DNA of 64,000 nt, taken from Aliidiomarina shirensis (GTDB lineage: Bacteria; Pseudomonadota; Gammaproteobacteria; Enterobacterales; Alteromonadaceae). A model generated the notes under the pieces. That model was not told the DNA's origin. It saw only the letters and a list, made by a program, of their open reading frames with translations, and made no database searches. This document shows positions 52,381 to 63,661 of the stretch, piece by piece. The stretch covers positions 372,001 through 436,000 of the forward strand of contig NZ_PIPP01000002.1 in assembly GCF_003987345.1 (NCBI RefSeq), in the 5' to 3' direction. Both the position numbers and the translations under genes were made by a program. Numbering within the stretch: the first letter of the stretch is position 1; the number at the start of each line of letters is the position of its first letter.

Positions 52381-54177
52381 TTAGAGTATAATTTTCCGGA
52401 TATCGGAAAGCACACCGGCCAAATACACCGAGAACCGCGCCGCTAATGCACCATCAATTACCCGGTGATCATAGGAAAGGCTCAGTGGCAGCATTAACCG
52501 TGGCTCAAACTCTTTTCCATTCCATACCGGTTTCATATCGCTTTTCGATACCCCGAGAATAGCTACTTCTGGTGCATTTACGATAGGCGTAAACGCCGTA
52601 CCACCAATGCCACCTAAACTTGAGATTGAGAAACAGCCGCCCTGCATATCGGCAGATTTTAGCTTGCCATCGCGGGCACGAATACTAACATCAGCCAAAT
52701 CGCGAGAAAGCTCAACAATGCCTTTCTTATCCACGTCGCGGATAACTGGCACTACTAGGCCTTTCGGCGTATCTACGGCAATACCAATATTGATGTATTT
52801 TTTCAGAATCAAGTGTTCGCCATCTTCGTGCAACGAAGAATTGAACTCTGGGAATTCTGCTAACGCTTTGGCCACCGCTTTCATGATGAATACCAGCGGC
52901 GTGAACTTCACATCGGCTTTTTTCTTCGCCAGTTGTTCGTTCTCACCCTTCCGGAATTTCTCGAGCTCGGTGATATCCGCTTCATCAAATTGCGTTACAT
53001 GCGGAATGGTTACCCAGTTGCGATGTAGATTTGGCCCCGATAAACGCTGAATGCGGGACATTTCTACTTCTTCAATTTCACCAAACTTGCTGAAATCAAC
53101 TTTCGGCTGGGCAATGACTTGCAGGCCTCCAGTGCCGCCTGAAGCCGGTGCAGAAGAAGCTTTCGGGCGCGAAAGTTCGTATTTCACAAACTCTTGCACA
53201 TCTTCTTTCAACACGCGGTTTTTCGGGCCGGTACCAGAAACACGGCTAAGATCTACGCCAAACTCACGCGCTACGCGGCGCACAGCAGGTGACGCATGCA
53301 CTAAGGCATCGTCTTTCCCTTTGCGGCCTAGCGGATGATCAGGCACTGGTGGTTCTTTTCTGCTACCAGAATCGCGTTCGCTGCGGCTACTGGAATCACT
53401 TTCGCTCTTCTCGTCTTTAGAATCAGAATCGCTTTTAGAGCTCTTCTCTTCTTTCTTTTCAGAGCTAGAATCAGAACTAGCAGCTTCTTCCTCACCATCA
53501 TCCTCGCCAGCGATTTCTAGTTCAAGCACGAGCGAGCCTTCTTTCACTTTATCGCCCACTTTCACTTTCAAGCTCTTCACTTTACCGGCTTTCGGGCTAG
53601 GCACATCCATGGTGGCTTTATCGGTTTCAAGCGTAATCAGGCCATCTTCTTCTGAAATCTCATCGCCTTCGGCAACTAACACTTCAATTACTTCAACCTC
53701 ACCTGATTCACCGATATCGGGCACGTTTACTTCAATAGTTTGCGTGCCACCGGACGATTTCTTTTTGCTGGCAGATTTCGAATCATCTTTCTCAGACTCA
53801 TTTGAGGAATCATCACCTTCATTTGACTTAGGCTTTTCCTCGTCTGAACTCTTGCTCTCCTCACTTGAGGATCCTGAATCCTCATTTGAGTTCTTTTCGG
53901 ATGATTTTTCATCAGTATCGTTGTCAGACCCAGCATCATCAGCCGCTTCCATTAGCGCCAGCAAATCACCTTCACTAATTTTATCGCCAACCTTCACTTT
54001 CAGGCTTTTTACTTTGCCACCGAAAGGCGCTGGAATATCCATCGAGGCTTTATCGCTCTCAACAGTTACCAGCGAATCTTCTGCTTCTATGCTATCGCCT
54101 TCACTTACCAATACTTCGATAACTTCAACGCTTTCCCCACCTACATCGGGAACTAGAACTTCTTTTGCATCAGCCAT
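52381..54177 (-). CDS. aceF: pyruvate dehydrogenase E2, dihydrolipoyl acetyltransferase
   Basis: 598 residues from the second Met (54177), which has GGAGA at normal spacing; the ATG at 54180 is too close. Two lipoyl domains (lipoyl Lys in ESDKASMD and ETDKATMD), not the three of E. coli. A peripheral-subunit-binding domain ([20 protein letters not shown]) is at about 290-325, and the catalytic domain ends in [13 protein letters not shown]. The linkers (about 80-148 and 226-290) are Ser/Asp/Glu/Lys-rich low-complexity, unlike the usual Ala-Pro linkers. Transfers acetyl groups to CoA. Confidence 0.96.
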   Translation of the reverse strand: MADAKEVLVPDVGGESVEVIEVLVSEGDSIEAEDSLVTVESDKASMDIPAPFGGKVKSLKVKVGDKISEGDLLALMEAADDAGSDNDTDEKSSEKNSNEDSGSSSEESKSSDEEKPKSNEGDDSSNESEKDDSKSASKKKSSGGTQTIEVNVPDIGESGEVEVIEVLVAEGDEISEEDGLITLETDKATMDVPSPKAGKVKSLKVKVGDKVKEGSLVLELEIAGEDDGEEEAASSDSSSEKKEEKSSKSDSDSKDEKSESDSSSRSERDSGSRKEPPVPDHPLGRKGKDDALVHASPAVRRVAREFGVDLSRVSGTGPKNRVLKEDVQEFVKYELSRPKASSAPASGGTGGLQVIAQPKVDFSKFGEIEEVEMSRIQRLSGPNLHRNWVTIPHVTQFDEADITELEKFRKGENEQLAKKKADVKFTPLVFIMKAVAKALAEFPEFNSSLHEDGEHLILKKYINIGIAVDTPKGLVVPVIRDVDKKGIVELSRDLADVSIRARDGKLKSADMQGGCFSISSLGGIGGTAFTPIVNAPEVAILGVSKSDMKPVWNGKEFEPRLMLPLSLSYDHRVIDGALAARFSVYLAGVLSDIRKIIL

Positions 54178-54187
54178 CATGTTCTCC

Positions 54188-56854
54188 TTATGCGTAGAGT
54201 GGGTTTGCTTTATCTACATCGATACCGAATTCTTTAATTGCTTGTGCAACTATTTTCTTATCGATATCACCTGCTTTTGCCAACTCGCTAAGAGCGGCTA
54301 CAACAATATACTCAGCATTTACTTCAAAATGACGGCGCAAGTTTTCGCGGCTATCCGAGCGGCCAAAGCCATCGGTGCCGAGCACACGGTAACTACCTGG
54401 CACCCATGCGCGAACCTGATCGGCATAAAGTTTCATGTAATCGGTAGCTGCAATTACTGGGCCTTCTTCTTTTTCCAGCACTGATGTAATAAATGCTTTC
54501 TTCTCTTTCTTGGTTGGGTTCAGCATGTTGTAACGTTCAACATCTAAACCATCGCGCGCCAGCTCGTTAAACGAGGTAGCACTGAATACGCTGGCATCAA
54601 CATCATATTTCTCAGCCAAAATGCTCGCTGCTGCGCGCACTTGCTGCAAAATGGTGCCTGAACCCAATAAACGTACTTTTGCTTTCGCTTTCTTCGCTTT
54701 CACCTGATCCAGCTTGTAAATACCGCGCAGAATGCCTTCTTCAACGCCTTCAGCCATTTCTGGTTGTTTGTAGTTTTCGTTCATTACGGTGATGTAATAG
54801 AACACATTCTCTTGCTCAGCGAACATCCGGCGCAAGCCATCTTGCACGATAACAGCTACTTCATAGCCGTACGTTGGATCGTAGCTGATGCAGTTTGGCA
54901 CGGTGCCAAAGTGCAATAAACTATGGCCATCTTGGTGCTGTAAGCCTTCGCCATTCAGTGTGGTTCGGCCGGCGGTGCCGCCTACTAAGAAACCACGGGT
55001 TTGGCTATCGCCTGCGGCCCAAACTAAATCGCCCACGCGTTGGAAACCGAACATCGAGTAATAGATGTATACCGGAATCATCGGTTCGTTATTGGTGGAG
55101 TAGCTAGTACCTGCCGCTACGAACGAGGCCATAGCGCCTAATTCGTTAATACCTTCTTGCAATACCTGGCCTTTCTTATCTTCACGATAATAAGCCACTT
55201 GATCGGCATCTTGCGGGGTATATTTCTGGCCTTGGCTTGAGTAAATACCTACCTGACGGAACAAACCTTCCATACCAAAAGTACGGGCTTCATCAGGAAT
55301 AATTGGCACTACACGCGAACCAATCTTCTTATCTTTCAGCATGGCGGTAAGTACACGTACAAACGCCATGGTGGTAGAAATTTCCCGATCGCCACTGCCT
55401 TTTAACACGGAATCGAAAGCTTTCAAGCTTGGTACATCTAGCTCTTTGTCGGTTTCCGCTAAACGCACTGGCATAAAGCCACCGAGCTTCTCGCGGCGTT
55501 CCTTCATGTACTTCATTTCATCGCTATCTTCTGGGAAGCGATAGAATGGGATATCTTCCAAATCAGAATCTTTAATTGGAATATTGAAGCGATCGCGGAA
55601 GTGTTTAATTGCTTCGATATCCATTTTCTTCACTTGGTGCGCTACGTTTTTACCTTCACCCGCAGCACCCATACCGTAACCTTTTACGGTTTTCGCTAAG
55701 ATAACCTGTGGCCGGCCTTTGGTGTTTACGGCTTTATGATAAGCGGCGTAAACTTTCACTGGATCATGGCCACCACGGTTTAAGCGCCAAATATCTTCAT
55801 CAGAGATATTCGCTACCATCGCTTTGGTTTCTTCGGTTTTGCCGAAGAATTTTTCCCGGGTGTAAGCGCCACCTTTAGCTTTGTAGTTTTGGTATTCACC
55901 ATCTACGCTGGTTTGCATAATTTCAGCAAGCTTGCCTTCGGTATCGCGATATAACAATGGATCCCAATAGCGGCCCCAAATTACTTTAATTACTTCCCAA
56001 CCGGCGCCACGGAATGTGCCTTCCAGTTCTTGGATAATTTTACCGTTACCACGCACTGGGCCATCAAGGCGCTGCAAGTTACAGTTCACGATAAAGGTTA
56101 GGTTATCGAGGCCTTCGCGGGTGGCTAAGCCAATCGCACCTAAGCTTTCTGGCTCATCTACCTCGCCATCGCCTAAGAAGCAATAAACACGCTGTTTCGA
56201 GCAATCTTTAATGCCGCGATCGGTAAGGTATTTTAAGAACCGCGCAGTATAAATCGCCTGCATTGGGCCTAGGCCCATGGAAACCGTTGGGAATTGCCAG
56301 AAATCTGGCATCAACTTCGGATGCGGATACGAAGACAGGCCATCGCCATCTACTTCTTGGCGGAATTTATTCATTTGATCTTCGGTAATACGGCCTTCTA
56401 AGAAAGCACGCGCATAGATACCCGGAGAAACGTGGCCTTGGATAAACAAGAAATCGCCGCCATCTTCGCCGGGTGCCCGGAAGAAGTGGTTAAAACCAAC
56501 ATCGTAAAGCATGGCTGAAGAAGCAAAGCTCGAAATGTGGCCGCCAAGTTCAAGATCTTTTTTCGATGCGCGCAAAACCATGGCCAATGCGTTCCAACGG
56601 ATAGCGGCACGAATACGCGCTTCCATGGTGTGATCGCCTGGCATTACTGGCTCTTGGCTTACCGGAATAGTATTTAAATACGCCGTAGTTGGCTGATATG
56701 GCAGATATGCACCGCTGCGGCGCGCCTTATCAATCAATTGCTCAAGAATGAAATGCGCCCGCTCAGGGCCTTCAGCATCAAGAACGGCTTCAAGTGAATC
56801 TAGCCATTCCTGGGTTTCTTGCTGGTCGATATCGTGCTGATCTAAATCTGCCAT
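54188..56854 (-). CDS. aceE: pyruvate dehydrogenase E1 component
   Basis: 888 residues, one more than E. coli AceE, and homodimeric-type throughout: [21 protein letters not shown], the thiamine-diphosphate motif [10 protein letters not shown]...[31 protein letters not shown] and [28 protein letters not shown] (each seen as consecutive short blocks). Decarboxylates pyruvate and reductively acetylates E2. Starts 9 bp after pdhR and ends 10 bp before aceF. Confidence 0.97.
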   Translation of the reverse strand: MADLDQHDIDQQETQEWLDSLEAVLDAEGPERAHFILEQLIDKARRSGAYLPYQPTTAYLNTIPVSQEPVMPGDHTMEARIRAAIRWNALAMVLRASKKDLELGGHISSFASSAMLYDVGFNHFFRAPGEDGGDFLFIQGHVSPGIYARAFLEGRITEDQMNKFRQEVDGDGLSSYPHPKLMPDFWQFPTVSMGLGPMQAIYTARFLKYLTDRGIKDCSKQRVYCFLGDGEVDEPESLGAIGLATREGLDNLTFIVNCNLQRLDGPVRGNGKIIQELEGTFRGAGWEVIKVIWGRYWDPLLYRDTEGKLAEIMQTSVDGEYQNYKAKGGAYTREKFFGKTEETKAMVANISDEDIWRLNRGGHDPVKVYAAYHKAVNTKGRPQVILAKTVKGYGMGAAGEGKNVAHQVKKMDIEAIKHFRDRFNIPIKDSDLEDIPFYRFPEDSDEMKYMKERREKLGGFMPVRLAETDKELDVPSLKAFDSVLKGSGDREISTTMAFVRVLTAMLKDKKIGSRVVPIIPDEARTFGMEGLFRQVGIYSSQGQKYTPQDADQVAYYREDKKGQVLQEGINELGAMASFVAAGTSYSTNNEPMIPVYIYYSMFGFQRVGDLVWAAGDSQTRGFLVGGTAGRTTLNGEGLQHQDGHSLLHFGTVPNCISYDPTYGYEVAVIVQDGLRRMFAEQENVFYYITVMNENYKQPEMAEGVEEGILRGIYKLDQVKAKKAKAKVRLLGSGTILQQVRAAASILAEKYDVDASVFSATSFNELARDGLDVERYNMLNPTKKEKKAFITSVLEKEEGPVIAATDYMKLYADQVRAWVPGSYRVLGTDGFGRSDSRENLRRHFEVNAEYIVVAALSELAKAGDIDKKIVAQAIKEFGIDVDKANPLYA

Positions 56855-56863
56855 ACTGGTTCC

Positions 56864-57655
56864 TTACTTCTCCATTGGAGTCGATAAAGGTTCACTCCGC
56901 CGCAACGAACGTTGCAGCCGGGTGTGTTCCCGATTCAGGTGTAACAAAGTTTTTTCTATATACGCCAAATGCTGATGGCACGCATCGCGTGCCTGTTCTG
57001 GCTTTCTTGCAATAATTGCATCAACAATTGCTTGCCGATGGATATGAAGTTGTTCTCGTACATCACTACGCTCAGAAAGCACTTCTAGATTGCGGCGCAT
57101 ATTTTCTTGCAATAATTCGCGCATACCGCGCACTAAATGCAGTAGCACTACATTGTGCGAAGCTTCGGCGATGCTGGTGTAGAACACCATCAGCGCTTCA
57201 GCTTGTTCAGCAATAGTATGTACTTGCTCAGCTTCCGGTTGCGCGCGTTTCGCGGCAATGGCGGCAAAGCTATCGGCAATGTGTTGTAAATCAGAATCGG
57301 TGCCACGCATCGCTGCATAAAATGCAGAAACACCTTCCATAGCGTGGCGAAATTCTAATAAATCAAACTGTGATTCTGGGTGCCGTGCAAGCAGCTCGAA
57401 TAACGGCTCGCGCACTTGCTGATCCAGCGCATTACTGACAAAGGTTCCGCCACCTTGGCGACGAGAAACCAAACCTTTTGCTTCCAGTTTTTGAATCGCT
57501 TCACGCAATGATGGCCGCGACACATGAAATTTCGTGGCTAAATCACGCTCTGAGGGTAAACGTTCACCGGCCGCCCAAGTGCCATCAACAATCATCGATT
57601 CGATTTGCGAAACGATAACATCTGATAACTTAGTTTGTGCCACACGTTGAATCAT
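56864..57655 (-). CDS. pdhR: GntR-family pyruvate-responsive repressor
   Basis: 263 residues (E. coli PdhR 254). FadR-type: winged helix LPSERDLATKFHVSRPSLREAIQKLEAKGLVSRRQGGGTFV in short blocks, then an all-helical effector domain (EFRHAMEGVSAFYAAMRGT). Directly upstream of aceE and preceded by a perfect PdhR operator, so it should autoregulate and be released by pyruvate. Confidence 0.95.
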   Translation of the reverse strand: MIQRVAQTKLSDVIVSQIESMIVDGTWAAGERLPSERDLATKFHVSRPSLREAIQKLEAKGLVSRRQGGGTFVSNALDQQVREPLFELLARHPESQFDLLEFRHAMEGVSAFYAAMRGTDSDLQHIADSFAAIAAKRAQPEAEQVHTIAEQAEALMVFYTSIAEASHNVVLLHLVRGMRELLQENMRRNLEVLSERSDVREQLHIHRQAIVDAIIARKPEQARDACHQHLAYIEKTLLHLNREHTRLQRSLRRSEPLSTPMEK

Positions 57656-57729
57656 TTACTTTCCGTTAAGCGATTCAAGCACTAGCCCAATATCTAGAGG
57701 TTAGCGCTCGCTTCCAAATTAAACCTATA

Positions 57730-57746
57730 AATTGGTAATACCAATT
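57730..57746. promoter_or_regulatory. PdhR operator
   Basis: AATTGGTAATACCAATT, a perfect palindrome equal to the PdhR consensus (ATTGGTNNNACCAAT). It lies just downstream of the expected transcription start of pdhR, where binding would block the operon. Confidence 0.93.
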
Positions 57747-57760
57747 TACCATTAGTGTTA

Positions 57761-57789
57761 ATTATATCGCTTATTTTCTCTGAAGCCAA
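57761..57789 (-). promoter_or_regulatory. promoter of the pdhR-aceEF-lpd operon
   Basis: Minus strand: TTGGCT (-35) at 57789-57784, a 17-bp spacer and perfect TATAAT (-10) at 57766-57761. The PdhR operator begins 14 bp downstream of the -10. Confidence 0.8.
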
Positions 57790-57810
57790 ATTTATAGGTG
57801 ACCATATTGG

Positions 57811-58605
57811 TCATACCACCCACCCTAATAAGGTAGCAAATGCTACGATAACCAGAATTAGAATCATATTTCGGCGCACTAGGTTCACCAACACTTCGGC
57901 TTCTGCCCAATTGTTTTCAGCATCTTCTGGCACTTCTTCAGCGGCAACCGCTACTTCGATTAATTGTTGTGGTGGGTTTTCAATGCCTTCTGGCACTACT
58001 TTTAACCAAACCGGCATCGCTTTTGAGAAATGGCCAACGAGCACATAGCCAAACGCACAGATACGCAATGGTAACCATTCCACCCACGCCAACACTTTTG
58101 GAAACATATCGGCGCGCGAACGCAACAAACCATACGCTAAAGCGCCTGGCGCACCCAACAAGATAAACCAAATAGATACCGCCGCATAAAAGCGGAAGTT
58201 TAGCCAAACCAGCTGTTGGCCAGTGCTTAGGCTTTCATCGGGGTGATATTTCAGTGCTTCCGCATGAACTGCAACTTCTTCGTTATCGCCCCGTTTAGCG
58301 GCGAGAAAATATTGACGTAACGCCGTACGTTGCAAACGGCAACCGATAACCAATGTAAGCACCACAATGTTTACCAATACCGCTGCAAGTACGCTGTAGT
58401 TGAGCCACATTAATATGGCTAACAAAATAGCCGGCGCTACTAACAATAATGGTCCGAATAAATCGTGGTTGCGCCAGCGATTGATATCATCTTTTTCATT
58501 CAACCAGGTATCCCAACGTTCAGCGATAGGATCAAGCTTCCAAGCTTCTGGAGTTATGCGTAATCGCTCTAAAATTAAAGCGATAAATAGTGAAAACACC
58601 ATCAT
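57811..58605 (-). CDS. ampE: AmpE family inner-membrane protein
   Basis: 264 residues from the ATG at 58605 (AGGAA upstream); the track's longer start at 58707 overlaps ampD. Begins MMVFSLFIALILERL, like E. coli AmpE, with four membrane segments and conserved LLWINFRFY-like LVWLNFRFYAA, then VLAWVEWLPLRICAFGYVLVGHF in short blocks. Associated with beta-lactamase induction signalling alongside AmpD; its biochemical role is unclear. 56 bp after ampD. Confidence 0.88.
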   Translation of the reverse strand: MMVFSLFIALILERLRITPEAWKLDPIAERWDTWLNEKDDINRWRNHDLFGPLLLVAPAILLAILMWLNYSVLAAVLVNIVVLTLVIGCRLQRTALRQYFLAAKRGDNEEVAVHAEALKYHPDESLSTGQQLVWLNFRFYAAVSIWFILLGAPGALAYGLLRSRADMFPKVLAWVEWLPLRICAFGYVLVGHFSKAMPVWLKVVPEGIENPPQQLIEVAVAAEEVPEDAENNWAEAEVLVNLVRRNMILILVIVAFATLLGWVV

Positions 58606-58661
58606 GTTGTTTATTCCTCTATTGCACTTGCACGTATTGGGTAACGTTGCTCGAGTGCGTG

Positions 58662-59222
58662 TTATGTGCGCGCTGTTTTCGTTATAAGGGCGCGGTATTG
58701 TTGCCAATCAAACGCCGGGCCTGGATCTGTTTTCCGGCCTGGCGCGATGTCTTCATGCCCAACAATGCGTTCGTTCGTGATTGCTGGGTAATGCTGTTGT
58801 AAAACTCGGGTTACTTCGGCCAATGCTTGATACTGTTGTTTAGTGTAGGGTGTGGAATCGGTTCCCTCAAGTTCAATGCCAATTGAATAATCGTTGCAGC
58901 GCTCGCGCCCTTGCCAACTCGAAACGCCGGCATGCCAAGCTCGGCGGTTGAAATCAACATATTGAATAATTTCGCCATCGCGCCTGATCAAACAATGCGC
59001 CGAAACTCGTAATCCCTCTAGAATGGCAAAGTTTGGGTGGGCATTACAATCGAGGCAGCCGAGAAACAAATCATTGATGTAGGGGCCACCAAATTCGCCC
59101 TCAGGCAAACTGATACCATGCACCACCAGCAGGCTTATATCGTGGCTATCGGGCCGCTCATCTGCATGCGGTGAGCATTGCCAAGTTACAGGTGTTAATC
59201 GGTGCGCTTGCAAATTTAGCAC
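58662..59222 (-). CDS. ampD: 1,6-anhydro-N-acetylmuramoyl-L-alanine amidase
   Basis: 186 residues, the cytosolic AmpD length without signal peptide. First zinc His in LVVHGISLP (His35), then FGGPYINDLFLG, HAGVSSWQGRERCND (shortened: WHAGVSSWQG), and the second His/Asp set in GHEDIAPGRKTDPG. It recycles peptidoglycan by removing the stem peptide from anhydro-MurNAc. GTG start, with GAGG upstream; it matches the family N-terminus better than later Met codons. Divergent from the retropepsin-like gene. Confidence 0.94.
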   Translation of the reverse strand: MLNLQAHRLTPVTWQCSPHADERPDSHDISLLVVHGISLPEGEFGGPYINDLFLGCLDCNAHPNFAILEGLRVSAHCLIRRDGEIIQYVDFNRRAWHAGVSSWQGRERCNDYSIGIELEGTDSTPYTKQQYQALAEVTRVLQQHYPAITNERIVGHEDIAPGRKTDPGPAFDWQQYRALITKTART

Positions 59223-59333
59223 GGGGAGCCTCTATCGTTTCCGTTCCAATGGGTTCTCTTGTTACTATGCTTCTATTCGTGGTGCTCAGTATCCGTATTT
59301 AAAGTGAAAAGGTAAAGTGAGGGACAAACTCTT

Positions 59334-59849
59334 ATGCCAAGTTCAAACGATTCAAGTGGGCAAATAGGCCGATGGTTCTCTTGGTTTGCCTGGATAGCAG
59401 CCCTGTTTGTGTTGTATTGGGGGTTCGAGAACTTTCTACAAAAGAAAGAAAATCCGAATCAACAAGTGGTTAGCTATCAAGAAAACGGTGAAGCGGTAGT
59501 TACCTTAAAACAGAACTCGCGTGGTCACTATATGGCGAATGGTTTCATTAATGGCCGCGAAGTTACCTTTTTACTGGATACCGGCGCCACGCAAGTAGCG
59601 GTTCCGGGGCAACTGGCGCAGGCACTTGGGCTTACGCAAGGCACGCGCATTCAAGTGCGCACGGCCAATGGTATAGCGGATGCATTTCAAACTGAAGTTT
59701 CAGAGCTGCAACTTGGCGAAATTCGCCTGTATAATATTGCCGCCACTATTGTTCCGGATTACGATAGCGAGCATATTTTACTGGGCATGAGCGCTTTGCG
59801 AAGCTTAGAGTTCAGCCAACGGAATCAAATTCTCACAATTCGGCAATAA
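59334..59849 (+). CDS. membrane-anchored retropepsin-like aspartic protease (TIGR02281 type)
   Basis: A 171-residue protein: one membrane helix (about 13-32), then a clan AA domain with the catalytic FLLDTGATQVAVP (about 82-94) and a matching ILLGMSALRSLEF near the end. Single-lobe enzymes like this act as homodimers. Substrate unknown. Sits alone between ampD and nadC, 40 bp before nadC on the same strand and perhaps co-transcribed. Confidence 0.9.
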   Translation: MPSSNDSSGQIGRWFSWFAWIAALFVLYWGFENFLQKKENPNQQVVSYQENGEAVVTLKQNSRGHYMANGFINGREVTFLLDTGATQVAVPGQLAQALGLTQGTRIQVRTANGIADAFQTEVSELQLGEIRLYNIAATIVPDYDSEHILLGMSALRSLEFSQRNQILTIRQ

Positions 59850-59885
59850 CTTAATATTTTTCACACACGATAAAGGTAGTAGTAG

Positions 59886-60761
<876 letters not shown>

Positions 60762-60763
60762 CA

Positions 60764-60779
60764 CCCGCAGGGCTGCGGG
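60764..60779 (+). terminator. short hairpin after nadC
   Basis: CCCGCAG and CTGCGGG, perfect 7-bp stem with a two-base GG gap, directly after the nadC stop. No T run; it may work with the large hairpin behind it. Confidence 0.45.
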
Positions 60780-60787
60780 AAGAAGAT

Positions 60788-60848
60788 GGGGTCGTTGACG
60801 TGAAGCTCTGGCACCTTGTAGGTGCCAGAGCTTCACGTCAACGACCCC
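60788..60848. repeat. 61-nt perfect hairpin between nadC and pilA
   Basis: A 29-bp perfect inverted repeat (left 60788-60816 starting GGGGTCGTTGACGTGAAG, right 60820-60848) with only TGT between, followed by GATTTCTTTTTC. It may act as a nadC terminator, but the stem is far longer than a terminator needs and lacks any mismatch, which suggests a recent or maintained palindrome. Confidence 0.9.
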
Positions 60849-60949
60849 GATTTCTTTTTCAGCTATTGCTGAATTTGGGTGGCGTGACTTTACCCTAACT
60901 TAATTTGCGGCTATTACTTTTGCATCTTGTTTTGCAAAAGGAGTTGCAC

Positions 60950-61417
60950 ATGAACGCTTTTCACCGGGTATCCGGTTTCAACCTTATCGAACTAATGATT
61001 GTGGTGGCCATTATTGGTGTGCTTAGTTCGTTTGCCGTGCCCGCTTACACAGATTACACCCAGCGCGCCAGAGCGAGCACTGCGATCATGAGCCTACAGC
61101 CTTGGCAAACAGCCATTAATATTTGTTGGCAAATGGAAGGTTCATTAAGCCCCTGCACCGCCTTTGGGCAACGCGGTATTCCGGCAGTAGAAGAACCTCT
61201 ACCCACAGGTATCAGTGCTATTTCACCCGGCTCGGTGCCGGGTTCGATACGAGCCACGCTGATGGTAAATGATCGCGAAGGCAACCCGCTTATGGTTGAA
61301 CTGCGCCCGGCAGCTACAGCCACTCAATTGCAGTGGGTGGTTGCGTGCTCTGATTTTGGCGATAACGACGGTATTGGCATGCGCATTCCGCACTGTGTTG
61401 CGGATAGCGAGGGGTAA
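60950..61417 (+). CDS. pilA: type IV major pilin-like protein
   Basis: 155 residues from the ATG at 60950 (AAAGGAG upstream); the track's earlier start adds an unlikely leader. Short leader MNAFHRVSG, then the mature N-terminus [20 protein letters not shown] with Phe+1 and Glu+5. Two Cys pairs are in reach ([23 protein letters not shown]). A pilin building block of the type IV pilus processed by PilD. Confidence 0.93.
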   Translation: MNAFHRVSGFNLIELMIVVAIIGVLSSFAVPAYTDYTQRARASTAIMSLQPWQTAINICWQMEGSLSPCTAFGQRGIPAVEEPLPTGISAISPGSVPGSIRATLMVNDREGNPLMVELRPAATATQLQWVVACSDFGDNDGIGMRIPHCVADSEG

Positions 61418-61422
61418 ATATC

Positions 61423-62424
61423 GTGCATTCGTTAAACGCAGATATTGCCGAATTTATTTGCCAGCATGCCGAACGGGGCGTTTCTGATTTACATTTAGAA
61501 GCGCAAGCCAATGCATATCGCTGGCGTGGCCGCCGCTTAGGTTTGCTGGAGCCCATTCAAAACCTCAATGTTGCTGAAGGCATTCGAATAATTGCGGCGC
61601 TGAAAACCGCGGCAGGCCTTGATACAACCGAACGCCGTTTACCGCAAGATGGTCGATTACAGCTTTTAGCTCCCAACACCAAGACAGGAACCGGCGTTGA
61701 TTGCCGCATCAATACGCTGAACACATTGCACGGCGAAAAAATGGTGCTGCGCTTACAACTGAGCGAACAAGAAGCCTTGCCGCTACACGCACTGGGGTTA
61801 CTGCCTGAACAACTAAAAATGATTCAGCAAATTTTAAAAAGCCCCGAAGGCCTAATTCTCGTAACTGGCCCCACGGGAAGTGGTAAAACCCGAACGCTTT
61901 ATGCCATGCTGCAAATTCTCGCAGCACAAGCAAAGAACATCGCCACGGTTGAAGATCCCGTTGAAGTAACGCTTACCGGCGTAAACCAAGTACCGATTAA
62001 ACCTAATGTGGGGCTAACATTTGCAACGGCACTACGCGCAATGTTACGGCAAGATCCTGATGTACTCATGGTAGGCGAGATTCGTGATGCAGAAACTGCG
62101 CAAATTGCAGTGCAAGCCGCACAAACAGGTCATTTGGTGCTCGCAACTCTGCACGCCAGCCAACCATTAAGCGCAATTATTCGGTTACAGCAATTGGGTA
62201 TCGATAATTATCAATTAGCGGCGTGTTGGCAGCTTTTAGTGAATCAGCGCTTACTTACCGTAGGCCAGCAGCGCCGCGGCATATTTACCCTACAACCTAT
62301 GCGTGATGAGCTGCGTTCGGCACTGCTTATGGGGCCGCGCCACGAAAACTATTGGCAAAACTTGCAACACAGCCTCGATAACACGGAGCTGCATGCTCAT
62401 AGCAAGAGCGTATCTGATAAGTAA
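61423..62424 (+). CDS. pilB: type IV pilus extension ATPase, short form
   Basis: 333 residues; usual PilB proteins have about 560. It begins at the equivalent of the N2 domain (GVSDLHLEAQANAYRWRGR) and lacks the N1 domain. The ATPase core is intact: Walker A GPTGSGKT, Asp box (VEDPVE), Walker B DPDVLMVGEIRD, His box HLVLATLHAS. The tetracysteine zinc motif expected after LLVNQRL is absent. GTG start with GAGGGG upstream. It may power pilus assembly in a reduced system. Followed by pilC after 24 bp. Confidence 0.87.
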   Translation: MHSLNADIAEFICQHAERGVSDLHLEAQANAYRWRGRRLGLLEPIQNLNVAEGIRIIAALKTAAGLDTTERRLPQDGRLQLLAPNTKTGTGVDCRINTLNTLHGEKMVLRLQLSEQEALPLHALGLLPEQLKMIQQILKSPEGLILVTGPTGSGKTRTLYAMLQILAAQAKNIATVEDPVEVTLTGVNQVPIKPNVGLTFATALRAMLRQDPDVLMVGEIRDAETAQIAVQAAQTGHLVLATLHASQPLSAIIRLQQLGIDNYQLAACWQLLVNQRLLTVGQQRRGIFTLQPMRDELRSALLMGPRHENYWQNLQHSLDNTELHAHSKSVSDK

Positions 62425-62448
62425 TAACAGCCAGAAAAAAGGATTTCT

Positions 62449-63636
62449 ATGGCATGGTTTCACTGGCAAGGGCTGCACGCAGAGCAAGGCCCGCAAAAAG
62501 GTATTATTGAAGCGAAAACGGAAGCGGTCGCTAAGCAGCAGCTTTATCTGCAGCAAATTTATGTTCGTTCCCTGTCGAAATTACCGAAGAAAATCGGGTT
62601 TCGGCATTCCCGGCAATTCTTGCCGGGCTTTTTATTCCAATGGCAAAGCTTGCTTGAAGCGGGCTTTGACCAACAACTAGCATGGCAACATTTACAGCGA
62701 AATAGCCAAACCGAAGCGCAAGCTGAAGCTTGCGTGGGCGTGATGCAAGCCCTAGCCCAAGGAAGCGGTATCGCGGATGCAATGGCCAGATACCCACATT
62801 TATTTTCGGCTGAAGTATGTGCATGGATAGAAGTAGGAGAAACCACCGGACGCTTGCCCGATGTATTGCAGGGGCTAATCAGTACCATGGAAGCGGAAAA
62901 GGCGCGAAATAAACAAATGCGCGATGCCTTACGTTATCCGCTTATTGTACTTGGCGTAGCCGCAATAACGTTATTATCTATGGTGTTTTTTCTACTGCCT
63001 CGTTTTGCTGCCATTTATACGCAACTCGATGTAACGTTACCGGCAATTACGCAAACATTAATGCAACTTGAAACGCGCGAAACACAACAACGGCTATTGG
63101 CCGGATTAGCAGTATTCGGCACACTGTTTGTTTTTATTCGTTATCGGTTTCAGCACTGGGTGGGTAATCCGAGACATTGCCTAAATATCTATCAGCTTCC
63201 TATTGTTGGCAATTGGCTTTGCCAGCAGCACTTATTGCATGATTTCGATATGCTAATACTCGCAACTGAGAGCGCGATTCCTTTGCAACAAAGCTGTGAA
63301 TTAGTGGCCGAACATTCAGCCAGCGGTTATTGGCGGCAACAATGGCAACACGCCAGTACGGGCTTAAGCCAAGGGCTTACTTTCAGCCAAACCTTGGCAG
63401 TAAGCAATTTGCCCGATTTATTATTGCAAGCCATTGCAGCTGGCGAACAAAGTGGCCAGCTTACACGACAGTTACAGTTTGCTATGAAACAGGTTACGCT
63501 AACGCTTGATAATCAACAGCAACGAGTAACGCAAATTCTGCCAACTGTTGTGTTGATTCTGGTGAGCGTAGTGGTTTTAGTGTTATTGCTAGCGCTCTAC
63601 TTACCGCTCTTCCAGCTAGGGCAAACTGTGCGGTAA
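62449..63636 (+). CDS. pilC: type IV pilus inner-membrane platform protein
   Basis: 395 residues with the duplicated T2SS-F domain: FLPGFLFQWQSLLEAGFDQQLAW and WIEVGETTGRLPDVLQGL in the first repeat, HDFDMLILATESAIPLQQSCELVAEH and AAGEQSGQLTRQLQF in the second (short blocks). Three membrane helices. Platform for pilin insertion. Confidence 0.92.
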   Translation: MAWFHWQGLHAEQGPQKGIIEAKTEAVAKQQLYLQQIYVRSLSKLPKKIGFRHSRQFLPGFLFQWQSLLEAGFDQQLAWQHLQRNSQTEAQAEACVGVMQALAQGSGIADAMARYPHLFSAEVCAWIEVGETTGRLPDVLQGLISTMEAEKARNKQMRDALRYPLIVLGVAAITLLSMVFFLLPRFAAIYTQLDVTLPAITQTLMQLETRETQQRLLAGLAVFGTLFVFIRYRFQHWVGNPRHCLNIYQLPIVGNWLCQQHLLHDFDMLILATESAIPLQQSCELVAEHSASGYWRQQWQHASTGLSQGLTFSQTLAVSNLPDLLLQAIAAGEQSGQLTRQLQFAMKQVTLTLDNQQQRVTQILPTVVLILVSVVVLVLLLALYLPLFQLGQTVR

Positions 63637-63661
63637 GATAGTGCTTTAAAAGGAGAACAAA

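Noticed and set aside
53609-54484. 291-aa plus-strand ORF, Ser-rich
   Set aside because: Antisense of the Asp/Glu/Ser linkers of aceF and the aceE 3' end; no ribosome site.
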